From Mammaliicoccus stepanovicii (GTDB lineage: Bacteria > Bacillota > Bacilli > Staphylococcales > Staphylococcaceae): a stretch of DNA of 44,635 nt. Below, piece by piece: positions 37,857-44,635 of this stretch (position 1 is the first letter of the stretch; the number at the start of each line of letters is the position of its first letter). The stretch spans positions 72,842 to 117,476 of the forward strand of contig NZ_PPQZ01000102.1 of assembly GCF_002902525.1 (NCBI RefSeq), in the 5' to 3' direction. Position numbers and translations under genes: made by a program. The notes beneath the pieces are model-generated. The model saw nothing but the letters and a program-made list of their open reading frames with translations, ran no database searches and was not told the origin of the DNA.

Positions 37857-38504
37857 CTACTCGTCTTCAATAAGTGAAACAAAGGCTCTCGTTATAGTGG
37901 TTTTTGTGATCCTACCTTTGACCTTCATTTTATTATTTTTTAATTTTTTAACAACTGGTAATGCATCTATTTGTTTATCTATCAATAACTTAGCAGCATA
38001 AATTAATAAATCTTCTTCAAGACAAACTGTAATATTTGGCATGCGACTCATGTTAATACTAACTGGCGTATCCTTTAAACTTTGACCACCAATTGCTGCT
38101 CTTAATAAATCTTTTCTGGAACAAACGCCTGTTAAATAACCTTCTTTATTTATAACAAATAACGTTCCAACGTCTTCGAGGAACATTTTGCAAATAGCTT
38201 CATAAACTGAAGCATCTTCTTCTACAACGACCGGGATTGCCATAGATTCTTTTATTGTCATTTTCTTAATTGAATCACTTAATAATTGTGTACTCGATTT
38301 ACCTGTATAAAAGTATCCAACTCTCGGTCTTGCATCTAAATATCCTGCCATAGTCAAGATTGCTAAATCAGGACGTAATGTTGCACGTGTTAAATTAAGT
38401 CTATCTGCAATTTTCTCACCTGTGATAGGTCCGTTACTTTTAACAATTTGTACGATTTGCTCTTGCCTTTGATTTAATTCGATTGCTCTCACCCCTTTAT
38501 ACAC
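37857..38504 (-). CDS. ccpN: transcriptional repressor CcpN (HTH plus two CBS domains)
   Basis: About 211 residues of functional protein: a winged helix ([35 protein letters not shown]) near the N-terminus, then two CBS domains (about residues 80-135 and 150-205) that sense adenine nucleotides. In B. subtilis it represses gluconeogenic gapB and pckA. The frame as given starts at GTG 38504, but the strong ribosome binding site AAAGGGGTGA (38498-38489) lies inside it. Homologs start at about ELNQRQEQ. In-frame codons after this site are GTG (38492, within the site), then AGA, GCA, ATC, GAA and TTA. The true start is therefore not settled; an unusual ATC start at 38483 is possible. Confidence 0.93.
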   Translation of the reverse strand: MYKGVRAIELNQRQEQIVQIVKSNGPITGEKIADRLNLTRATLRPDLAILTMAGYLDARPRVGYFYTGKSSTQLLSDSIKKMTIKESMAIPVVVEEDASVYEAICKMFLEDVGTLFVINKEGYLTGVCSRKDLLRAAIGGQSLKDTPVSINMSRMPNITVCLEEDLLIYAAKLLIDKQIDALPVVKKLKNNKMKVKGRITKTTITRAFVSLIEDE

Positions 38505-38519
38505 AATTCAGTTATACTG

Positions 38520-38549
38520 ATTATAACATGACTCGCAAAATTTACTCAA
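38520..38549 (-). promoter_or_regulatory. promoter of ccpN-ppsR-dnaG-sigA
   Basis: TTGAGT (38549-38544), 18 bases, TATAAT (38525-38520) on the minus strand. The predicted transcription start near 38513 leaves a leader of about 15 bases before the ribosome binding site at 38498. Confidence 0.7.
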
Positions 38550-38568
38550 TTTCTATACTTGTTAATAC

Positions 38569-38597
38569 TTGATTACTAATTAATACCGTGCTATATT
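38569..38597 (+). promoter_or_regulatory. promoter of the glyS T-box leader
   Basis: TTGATT (38569-38574), 17 bases, TATATT (38592-38597) with TG at the extended position. Transcription should begin near 38604, just before the T-box leader. Confidence 0.75.
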
Positions 38598-38615
38598 TTA
38601 GATAACTTTGAATTT

Positions 38616-38764
38616 AAAAGCGAGTTAAGGTCGGTGAAAGCTTAACACATGAATTTTGGCTTATAATTTTTATATATAAAGTGAGTGGCAACACTAATTT
38701 GGGTGGTACCGCGGGTTATATACTCGTCCCAAGGCATTATTTAATGATGTCTTGGGACTTTTTT
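38616..38764 (+). promoter_or_regulatory. T-box riboswitch, glycyl-tRNA specific
   Basis: Stem I starts with AAAAGCGAG and has an inner helix GTTAAG (38624-38629)/CTTAAC (38641-38646) with the GGTG loop (38633-38636). The specifier is most likely GGC (Gly) at 38658-38660, after GAA. A small stem III (GTGGCAACAC) precedes the T-box GGGTGGTACCGCG (38701-38713). The terminator (GTCCCAAG/CTTGGGAC, 38726-38758, then TTTTTT) follows. Uncharged tRNA-Gly should favour the antiterminator and raise glyS expression. Confidence 0.93.
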
Positions 38765-38787
38765 AATTTTAAATAGGAGTGATAGTT

Positions 38788-40176
38788 ATGGCAAATGATA
38801 TGGAAAAAGTAGTTACATTAGCAAAACACAGAGGTTTTGTATTCCCTGGTAGTGAAATTTATGGTGGATTAGCAAACACATGGGACTATGGTCCACTTGG
38901 TGTTGAATTAAAAAATAATATCAAAAAAGCTTGGTGGCAAAAATTCGTTCAACAGTCTCCATATAATGTTGGATTAGATGCAGCAATTTTAATGAACCCA
39001 AGAACTTGGGAAGCGTCAGGACATTTATCTAACTTTAATGATCCAATGATTGACAATAAAGATTCTAAAATCCGTTATAGAGCAGATAAATTAATCGAAG
39101 ACTATATGCATAATGTTGAAGGTGACGAGCACTTCATAGCTGATGGTATGAGTTTTGATGAAATGAAACAATTTATAGATGATAAAGGTATTACATGTGC
39201 TGAAAGTGGAACGGCTAACTGGACTGACATTCGTCAATTCAATTTAATGTTCAAAACTTTCCAAGGTGTTACTGAATCTTCTACTAACGAAATATTTTTA
39301 CGTCCTGAAACTGCACAAGGTATTTTTGTAAATTACAAAAATGTTCAGCGCTCAATGCGTAAAAAATTACCATTTGGTATTGCACAAGTAGGTAAATCAT
39401 TTAGAAACGAGATTACACCTGGTAACTTTATCTTTAGAACTAGAGAATTCGAACAAATGGAATTAGAATTCTTCTGTAAGCCTGGTACAGAAATGGAATG
39501 GCAAACTTACTGGAAAGAATATGCAGCGAATTGGTTAAAAACATTAGGTATTAAAGAAGAAAACACTAAATTACGTGACCATGACGAAGATGAATTAAGT
39601 CACTATTCAAATGCAACAACTGATATTGAATATAAATTCCCATTTGGCTGGGGTGAACTATGGGGCATAGCGTCTAGAACGGACTTTGACTTAAAACAAC
39701 ATAGTGAATTCAGTGGCGAAGACTTCAAATACCATGATCAAGAAACAAACGAAAAATATATCCCATATTGTATTGAACCTTCTTTAGGTGCTGATCGCGT
39801 AACTTTAGCATTTTTATGCGACGCTTATGAAGAAGAAAATGAAGGCGAAAAAGACCAACGTACAGTATTACGTTTCCACCCTGCTTTAGCACCGTATAAA
39901 GCAGCGATATTGCCTTTAAGTAAAAAATTATCACCAGATGCAATTAAAGTATACGAAAAACTAAGTGAAAAATTTGCAATTGATTTTGATGAGTCACAAT
40001 CAATTGGTAAACGTTACCGTAGACAAGATGAAATCGGTACACCGTATTGTATTACATTTGACTTTGATTCATTAGAAGATAATCAAGTTACAGTTCGTGA
40101 CCGTGATTCAATGGAACAAGTACGTATGCCAATTGATGAAGTTGAGCATTTCTTAGCTGATAAAGTTAGATTTTAA
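38788..40176 (+). CDS. glyS: glycyl-tRNA synthetase, single-chain type
   Basis: A 462-residue class II synthetase of the homodimeric alpha2 type. It differs from the two-subunit GlyQ/GlyS of B. subtilis. Key regions are [54 protein letters not shown] (motif 2) and [14 protein letters not shown] (motif 3). Very similar to S. aureus GlyS. ATG 38788 has AGGAG ten bases upstream; GTG 38779 overlaps that site. It is monocistronic: promoter, T-box and terminator flank it. Confidence 0.98.
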   Translation: MANDMEKVVTLAKHRGFVFPGSEIYGGLANTWDYGPLGVELKNNIKKAWWQKFVQQSPYNVGLDAAILMNPRTWEASGHLSNFNDPMIDNKDSKIRYRADKLIEDYMHNVEGDEHFIADGMSFDEMKQFIDDKGITCAESGTANWTDIRQFNLMFKTFQGVTESSTNEIFLRPETAQGIFVNYKNVQRSMRKKLPFGIAQVGKSFRNEITPGNFIFRTREFEQMELEFFCKPGTEMEWQTYWKEYAANWLKTLGIKEENTKLRDHDEDELSHYSNATTDIEYKFPFGWGELWGIASRTDFDLKQHSEFSGEDFKYHDQETNEKYIPYCIEPSLGADRVTLAFLCDAYEEENEGEKDQRTVLRFHPALAPYKAAILPLSKKLSPDAIKVYEKLSEKFAIDFDESQSIGKRYRRQDEIGTPYCITFDFDSLEDNQVTVRDRDSMEQVRMPIDEVEHFLADKVRF

Positions 40177-40230
40177 CTTAAAACTTTAAACAAAAACTGT
40201 TGGGTTATGTTCTCCAACTCAATATAATAA

Positions 40231-40277
40231 AAAACCTATCACTTAACTGATTTTTCAGTTAAAGTGATAGGTTTTTT
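40231..40277. terminator. terminator between glyS and recO
   Basis: AAAACCTATCAC-TTAACTGA pairs with TCAGTTAA-GTGATAGGTTTT (one bulged A); T runs on both sides let it serve both convergent genes. Confidence 0.92.
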
Positions 40278-40343
40278 AATTTAAACTTTCGATATTGTTC
40301 GCAGTTACATACTACATGGATTAGACTCGAAATATTTAATCCT

Positions 40344-41096
40344 TTATATTTTTAAGTTTTCTAATTGTTTAATGAGTTTCTTTGATCTAAATATGACACC
40401 TATGTATTCATCATACATACTATCTATTAAGTTTTGAATTTCTTTCTTTATATTCTCATTAATCTTAAAACTATTTAAATGTTGAAGTGGAAGTTGATAC
40501 ATTAAATTCATAAGGTACAATGCACGATTTGATATTCTAATAGCATGTTCATCATGTGAAAGTGCTTGGTTACTTAAAGGACCATTTAATTTAAAGCTAT
40601 AAGCGTTCAACTGTTGTTGATTCATATCACCTGTTACGATACATGCATTGAACATAGGTTCATATCCGTATTTAGGCATGCATTTAAGCGCAACAATCAT
40701 ACACATAGTGTCTTCGTCTACACCTTTCTCAATCGCTTGAAAAACAGCTATAATGAGCTCATAAAAGAACACATCTTGATCATCTTCCTCCAAAGCTTTA
40801 TCCACTATCTCAATTGCATAAGCACCATAGGCACTTTTAAATAAATCCGTTTGCAATATTCTATGACTATTTATAATATCTGCAGAGGAAAGCGTGCCCA
40901 TTCCTTTAAATTTAGAAAAAATAAACAAGCCATGTACAAATGGCTGTGTAGCGCTTTGTAAAGGATGACTTGTTTTTTTTGCACCACGTGCCATTAAAGG
41001 TACTTTATGACCGTGTTCATTTAGTATCGTAATTATTTTATTGTTTTCACCGTAATCTACTGAGCGAATGACAAATCCTTCTTGTTTATAAAGCAC
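40344..41096 (-). CDS. recO: DNA repair protein RecO
   Basis: A 250-residue recombination mediator that helps load RecA on SSB-coated gaps with RecR. The N-terminal OB fold reads FVIRSVDYGENNKIITILNEHGHKVPLMARGAKK; the rest is helical. The four-Cys zinc motif of some RecO proteins is not complete here (Cys residues at MCMIVALKCMPKYGYEPMFNACIVTG). It starts at GTG with GGAGG seven bases before; an ATG four bases upstream is out of frame. It follows era by 21 bases at the end of the phoH-era operon. Confidence 0.95.
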   Translation of the reverse strand: MLYKQEGFVIRSVDYGENNKIITILNEHGHKVPLMARGAKKTSHPLQSATQPFVHGLFIFSKFKGMGTLSSADIINSHRILQTDLFKSAYGAYAIEIVDKALEEDDQDVFFYELIIAVFQAIEKGVDEDTMCMIVALKCMPKYGYEPMFNACIVTGDMNQQQLNAYSFKLNGPLSNQALSHDEHAIRISNRALYLMNLMYQLPLQHLNSFKINENIKKEIQNLIDSMYDEYIGVIFRSKKLIKQLENLKI

Positions 41097-41117
41097 TTCA
41101 TCATCGCCTCCATATTC

Positions 41118-42017
41118 TTAATACTCGTCTTCACGATAACCCATTTGCTTAATAAAGTTCGGTTTATTGCGCCAATCTTTCTGTACTTTAACCCATAAAT
41201 CTAGATAAACTTTAGAACCTAATAACATTTCAATGTCGCGTCGCGCACGTTTACCAATTTCTTTAAGCATCTTACCGCCTTTACCGATCACGATACCTTT
41301 TTGAGAATCACGCTCAACATAAATAGTTGCTTCAACATGAACTTTTTCATTCTCGGCTTTTGTCATTTTATCAACGTTAACCCCAATTGCATGAGGAATT
41401 TCTTGATTCGTTAAATGTAATGCTTTCTCTCTTATTAATTCCGCTACTACAAACTGTTCAGGATGATCTGAAATTTGATCTTTTGGATAATACATAGGAC
41501 CTTCTTCTAGGTAGCGTTTGAACTGTGTAAGTAAAGTTTCAATATTTAAACCTTCTAATGCTGAAATCGGAACAATCTCAGCGAATTCCATTGTTTTTTG
41601 ATATTTTTCAATTTCCACTAATAATTGATCAGGGTGAATTAAATCAATCTTATTTAATACAAGAAATACTGGTGTCTTAGTTTGTTTCAGCAATTCAATA
41701 ATATATTCATCGCCTTTACCAATACTTTCATCCACATTAACCATAAACATAATTAAATCCACTTCTTTTAAAGTGTTTTTCGCAATTTTCATCATGTAAT
41801 CACCTAAAGCATGTTTAGGCTTATGAATTCCTGGTGTATCTATAAAAATCATCTGTGCATCATCAGTAGTTAATACACCTTGCACTTTATTTCTTGTAGT
41901 TTGTGCTTTGTCTGACATAATGGCAACTTTATGTCCTATTACTTTATTCATAAAAGTAGATTTACCAACATTTGGTCTCCCTATTATCGATATAAAGCCT
42001 GATTTAAATTCATTCAT
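41118..42017 (-). CDS. era: GTPase Era
   Basis: A 299-residue ribosome-assembly GTPase that binds the 3' end of 16S rRNA. G1 is GRPNVGKST (13-21), G3 DTPG, G4 NKID, G5 SALEG. The C-terminal KH domain carries [23 protein letters not shown]. Its start immediately follows the cdd stop. Length matches S. aureus Era. Confidence 0.98.
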   Translation of the reverse strand: MNEFKSGFISIIGRPNVGKSTFMNKVIGHKVAIMSDKAQTTRNKVQGVLTTDDAQMIFIDTPGIHKPKHALGDYMMKIAKNTLKEVDLIMFMVNVDESIGKGDEYIIELLKQTKTPVFLVLNKIDLIHPDQLLVEIEKYQKTMEFAEIVPISALEGLNIETLLTQFKRYLEEGPMYYPKDQISDHPEQFVVAELIREKALHLTNQEIPHAIGVNVDKMTKAENEKVHVEATIYVERDSQKGIVIGKGGKMLKEIGKRARRDIEMLLGSKVYLDLWVKVQKDWRNKPNFIKQMGYREDEY

Positions 42018-42422
42018 TTATTCTAAATCCTTTCCTGAGAAACCTAAAGGTAATAAATCATTAACTGTAGTTTCCATCCTTTGATCTGTTTGATGTGTTA
42101 AATATACGGGCATGTCATCATCGCATAATTCTTTTAAGACTTGTCTGCATGTTCCACATGGTGATGAAGGTTTATCTGCATCGACTGTAATTGTAATACA
42201 TTTGAAGTCTCCTGGTCTATAGCCATCTGACATTGCCGCTACAAGTGCTGATCTTTCAGCACATATTGTTGATGGATAAGCTGCATTTTCTATGTTAGCA
42301 CCATAATATGCTTTCCCATCTTTCGTTATAAGGTATGCCCCCACTTTAAATTGTGAATATGGTGCATATGCTCTTTGTTGTGCTTCACGAGCACCTTCAT
42401 ACCACTCTTGTTTAAATTCCAT
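42018..42422 (-). CDS. cdd: cytidine deaminase
   Basis: A 134-residue homotetrameric zinc deaminase for cytidine and deoxycytidine salvage. The catalytic set is Cys54-Ala-Glu56 and Cys89/Cys92 (SPCGTCRQ). Small single-domain type as in Bacillus. It lies between dgkA and era in one operon, a neighbourhood conserved in Firmicutes. Confidence 0.97.
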   Translation of the reverse strand: MEFKQEWYEGAREAQQRAYAPYSQFKVGAYLITKDGKAYYGANIENAAYPSTICAERSALVAAMSDGYRPGDFKCITITVDADKPSSPCGTCRQVLKELCDDDMPVYLTHQTDQRMETTVNDLLPLGFSGKDLE

Positions 42423-42434
42423 ATTAATTCCCCT

Positions 42435-42791
42435 TTAGAAAATGTGTATTATTTTAGGCAAAAATATAATTATCCCGATTATTAAAGCCATCATTGATGT
42501 TACAAACACTGCGAATGCTGCAGTATCTTTTGCATGCTTAGCTAATATATGAAAATCTTTCGTCACCATATCCACTACATATTCTATTGAAGTATTCAAT
42601 ATTTCAGCAGTTAAAACACTAAATATAGCAACTATAATCCACAACCATTCATAAGTATCTAGATTAAAGATAATGCCCATTACGATGACAATGACTGCAC
42701 ATATGACATGTACGACAAAATTAGAATCTTTATTTATAATTGTAACAAGCCCTGCTAAAGCATTTTTGAATCTTCTTAAAAACTTATTCAC
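42435..42791 (-). CDS. dgkA: diacylglycerol/undecaprenol kinase family protein
   Basis: A 118-residue membrane kinase with three helices (about 28-48, 51-70, 91-115). The family motif is [33 protein letters not shown], with the catalytic Glu and Asn. In Gram-positives this enzyme phosphorylates undecaprenol rather than diacylglycerol, so it probably recycles the carrier lipid of cell-wall synthesis. It starts at GTG inside the last codons of ybeY (8-base overlap) and has no strong ribosome binding site, pointing to translational coupling. Confidence 0.93.
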   Translation of the reverse strand: MNKFLRRFKNALAGLVTIINKDSNFVVHVICAVIVIVMGIIFNLDTYEWLWIIVAIFSVLTAEILNTSIEYVVDMVTKDFHILAKHAKDTAAFAVFVTSMMALIIGIIIFLPKIIHIF

Positions 42792-43245
42792 GTGTTAACC
42801 CGAAATCATTTAATATTTCATCTTGTCGAGAAAACATTTTCTTTTCATCTTCTGCAGTCATATGATCATATCCAAGTAAATGTAAGAAACCATGTAATGA
42901 TAAAAACCCTAACTCTCTACTCAAACTGTGATTATATGAATCAGCTTGTTGTTTTGCTACTTCTAGACAAATAATAATGTCACCTAGTACTCTTGGGATA
43001 TCTAATCCTTCAATTTCTGGCTCATCCTCTTCTAAAGAAAAGGATATGACATCCGTTACTTTATCTTTATCTCGATATTCACGGTTTATTGCTTGAATTT
43101 CATCTTCGTCTACAAAAGATATGGCAAGTTCTGCTTCTTCAGTAATGCCTTCTTTTTCAGCAGCAAATTTTAAAAGTTGTTCAATTTGATCTTTAGTTGA
43201 TTCTTCAATGACGTTAAGTTCGTCAATAAAATCCATAGTGAGCAT
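42784..43245 (-). CDS. ybeY: endoribonuclease YbeY
   Basis: A 153-residue metal-dependent RNase that acts in 16S rRNA maturation and ribosome quality control. The zinc motif is [11 protein letters not shown]. Other marks are [11 protein letters not shown] and [12 protein letters not shown] 43245 gives [11 protein letters not shown] and has AGGAG upstream; it lies one base after the phoH stop. A longer frame from 43269 overlaps phoH and is rejected. Confidence 0.96.
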   Translation of the reverse strand: MLTMDFIDELNVIEESTKDQIEQLLKFAAEKEGITEEAELAISFVDEDEIQAINREYRDKDKVTDVISFSLEEDEPEIEGLDIPRVLGDIIICLEVAKQQADSYNHSLSRELGFLSLHGFLHLLGYDHMTAEDEKKMFSRQDEILNDFGLTRE

Positions 43246-43246
43246 A

Positions 43247-44194
43247 TTATATCTCCTCTTCGTAAGCATTTATTATTTTTCCAACAAGTGGATGACGGAC
43301 AACATCTGTTTGTTCTAAGTATGACATGCCAATTCCTTTAACACCACTTAGTCGTTTATCTGCTTCAATTAGTCCACTCTTTACACCTTTAGGTAAATCA
43401 ATTTGTGTTCTATCACCTGTGACGACCATTTTAGAGCCGAAACCTAGTCTTGTTAAGAACATTTTCATTTGTGGATGTGTCGTGTTTTGTGCTTCATCCA
43501 ATATGACAAATGCATCATCTAATGTTCTACCTCGCATATATGCCAATGGCGCAATTTCGATCGTTCCACGTTCAATTAATCTAGAAGTTTGTTCGGTTCC
43601 TAAAACAGTGTGCAATCCATCATATAACGGTCTTAAATATGGGTCAACTTTTTCTTTTAAATCTCCCGGTAAAAAACCAAGAGATTCTCCAGCCTCGACT
43701 GCTGGCCTTGTTAATACAATTCTTTTAACTTTCCCTAATCTTAATGCTCTAGCTGCCATTACAACCGCTAGAAAAGTCTTCCCTGTTCCTGCTGGTCCAA
43801 TTCCGAACACTAAATCATTATTCTTTATGTTCGAGATATACATTCTTTGTCCCATTGTCTTTGCACGTATTACTTTACCGTTACTATCTTTTGTAATTTC
43901 TTCTTCGTATAAATTAATTAATTGATTAATCGTACCTTTATCAGCCATTTTAACTGCTGCTTGTACATCATTTATAGTTATACTCGCACCACTTTCAATA
44001 ACCTTCAATAAGTTCAGTAATACTAGTTCTGCTTTTTCGATATTTTCAAGATCTTTACCGCGCACACTAATTTCTTGTCCTCGTGTTAATATATCCACTC
44101 CGAGTTCATTTTCAATATATTTAATATGCTCGTCACCATTTCCTAATAATGCTTGAGCTTGATCCATATTCTCGATTTGAATTAATGTAGGCAT
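43247..44194 (-). CDS. phoH: PhoH family ATPase
   Basis: A 315-residue P-loop protein. Walker A is GPAGTGKT (133-140), Walker [10 protein letters not shown], and sensor-like [11 protein letters not shown]. An N-terminal domain of about 110 residues resembles a KH-like RNA-binding region. Function is not settled: PhoH-like proteins are linked to RNA metabolism and commonly precede ybeY, as here. First gene of the phoH-ybeY-dgkA-cdd-era-recO series, with AAGGAG before its ATG. Confidence 0.96.
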   Translation of the reverse strand: MPTLIQIENMDQAQALLGNGDEHIKYIENELGVDILTRGQEISVRGKDLENIEKAELVLLNLLKVIESGASITINDVQAAVKMADKGTINQLINLYEEEITKDSNGKVIRAKTMGQRMYISNIKNNDLVFGIGPAGTGKTFLAVVMAARALRLGKVKRIVLTRPAVEAGESLGFLPGDLKEKVDPYLRPLYDGLHTVLGTEQTSRLIERGTIEIAPLAYMRGRTLDDAFVILDEAQNTTHPQMKMFLTRLGFGSKMVVTGDRTQIDLPKGVKSGLIEADKRLSGVKGIGMSYLEQTDVVRHPLVGKIINAYEEEI

Positions 44195-44244
44195 TAAATA
44201 TCTCCTTTATAAGTTGAATTTTTAACACTTTAAATGTACCAAAC

Positions 44245-44635
44245 CTAAGCAGAACGTGCAATCTTATGCACTTTATTTTGAATATTATTTAATCTTTCCT
44301 GTGATTTTAAGATTTTAAGTAATTTCTCAAATTCTCTTAAACGATTACTATTATTCAATTTTATATTAGGATTGATTCTCATAACTGTAATAATAAATTC
44401 TCTTTCTTCAATTGGTGATATTTTTTCGATTGTTTTATCTTTCATCATGATTTCTAACATACTATTTCCTTCTATTGACTTAATCATATTAATTTGTTCG
44501 ATTTTGAAAATATTATATTTATTATTAAAAAATCCTCTTTTCAGTAATAGCATATGTTCTTTAACAACATACCTCTCAAACAATATATTAATAATGATTA
44601 AAAATGCCAAAATAAATGTAACAATAGTTAAATAC
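44245..44635 (-). CDS. membrane protein with a bacterial PH-like domain, start beyond the window
   Basis: A frame open to the right edge, so the N-terminus is missing. The visible part begins in a membrane helix (YLTIVTFILAFLIIINILF). It is followed by a domain with IFKIEQINMIKSIEG, DKTIEKISPIEEREFIITVMRINPNIKL and a helical tail. The string ISPxEEREFI...RINPNI fits the bPH_6 (DUF1200) family of bacterial PH-like domains. The internal TTG at 44610 is not a likely start. Function unknown. In B. subtilis the genes before phoH are yqfC and yqfD; this gene is not YqfD, so the locus differs here. Confidence 0.72.
   Translation of the reverse strand, partial: YLTIVTFILAFLIIINILFERYVVKEHMLLLKRGFFNNKYNIFKIEQINMIKSIEGNSMLEIMMKDKTIEKISPIEEREFIITVMRINPNIKLNNSNRLREFEKLLKILKSQERLNNIQNKVHKIARSA

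Noticed and set aside
40195-40220. Small hairpin GTTGG/CCAAC after glyS
   Set aside because: Five base pairs with a ten-base loop and no T run; the strong terminator 10 bases further on explains termination.
43326-43925. A 199-codon open frame on the plus strand opposite phoH
   Set aside because: It is fully inside phoH, has no ribosome binding site and its composition follows the complementary strand. phoH has clear motifs and is the real gene.

Overview
This window is conserved chromosomal backbone of a low-GC Gram-positive bacterium. Protein sequences, codon use and strong AGGAG ribosome binding sites point to Staphylococcaceae. Several genes are near-identical in layout to S. aureus (gcvPA/gcvPB, zur, nfo, pbp3, single-chain glyS). 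Three traits argue against S. aureus itself. Both iron-sulfur enzymes of the MEP isoprenoid pathway (ispG, ispH) are present. A membrane-anchored cytochrome c (cccA) sits beside sigA. A pst-phoU phosphate operon lies between rpmG and pbp3, where Bacillus subtilis also keeps pst. Together these suggest an oxidase-positive early-branching member such as the Mammaliicoccus (former S. sciuri) group or Macrococcus; this is inference. I see no tRNA or rRNA genes, insertion sequences, phage genes or CRISPR arrays.

Layout. 1-2336: a lipoprotein cut by the window edge, a small membrane protein, the octanoyltransferase lipM and a membrane-anchored rhodanese. 2338-6454: glycine cleavage operon gcvT-gcvPA-gcvPB behind a one-aptamer glycine riboswitch and terminator. 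6441-10528: aroK and the complete comG pseudopilus operon comGA-GB-GC-GD-GE-GF, plus a 58-codon comGG. 10607-15755: yqgY, yqgX, yqgW, then formyltetrahydrofolate cycloligase, rhomboid protease gluP, yqgQ, glucokinase and yqgV, with rpmG. 15832-20298: pstS-pstC-pstA-pstB-phoU with PhoP boxes. 20480-23436: pbp3 and sodA.

23549-26210: a DUF1189 membrane protein behind a striking promoter palindrome, ispG, and a HAD nucleotidase between two related hairpin repeats. 26223-28310: zinc-uptake ABC genes with zur, and a probable Zur operator over the -35 box. 28335-31790: nfo, cshB and ispH. 31842-38549: ccpN, ppsR/yqfL, dnaG, sigA, cccA, trmK and the NIF3-like gene. 38569-40277: glyS behind a tRNA-Gly T-box. 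40344-44635: phoH-ybeY-dgkA-cdd-era-recO, then a membrane PH-domain protein cut by the right edge.

Many genes form functional sets: lipM supplies the octanoyl precursor of the lipoyl group needed by the glycine cleavage complex; dnaG and sigA are the classic macromolecular-synthesis pair; zur probably controls its own transporter operon. Gene order closely follows the yqh-com-yqg-yqf region of B. subtilis. I found no convincing wholly new system. The best leads are regulatory: the palindrome before the DUF1189 gene, the singlet glycine riboswitch with a remnant hairpin, the ccpN start-codon problem and the hairpin just before trmK. The 58-codon comGG and the MEP genes are also notable.
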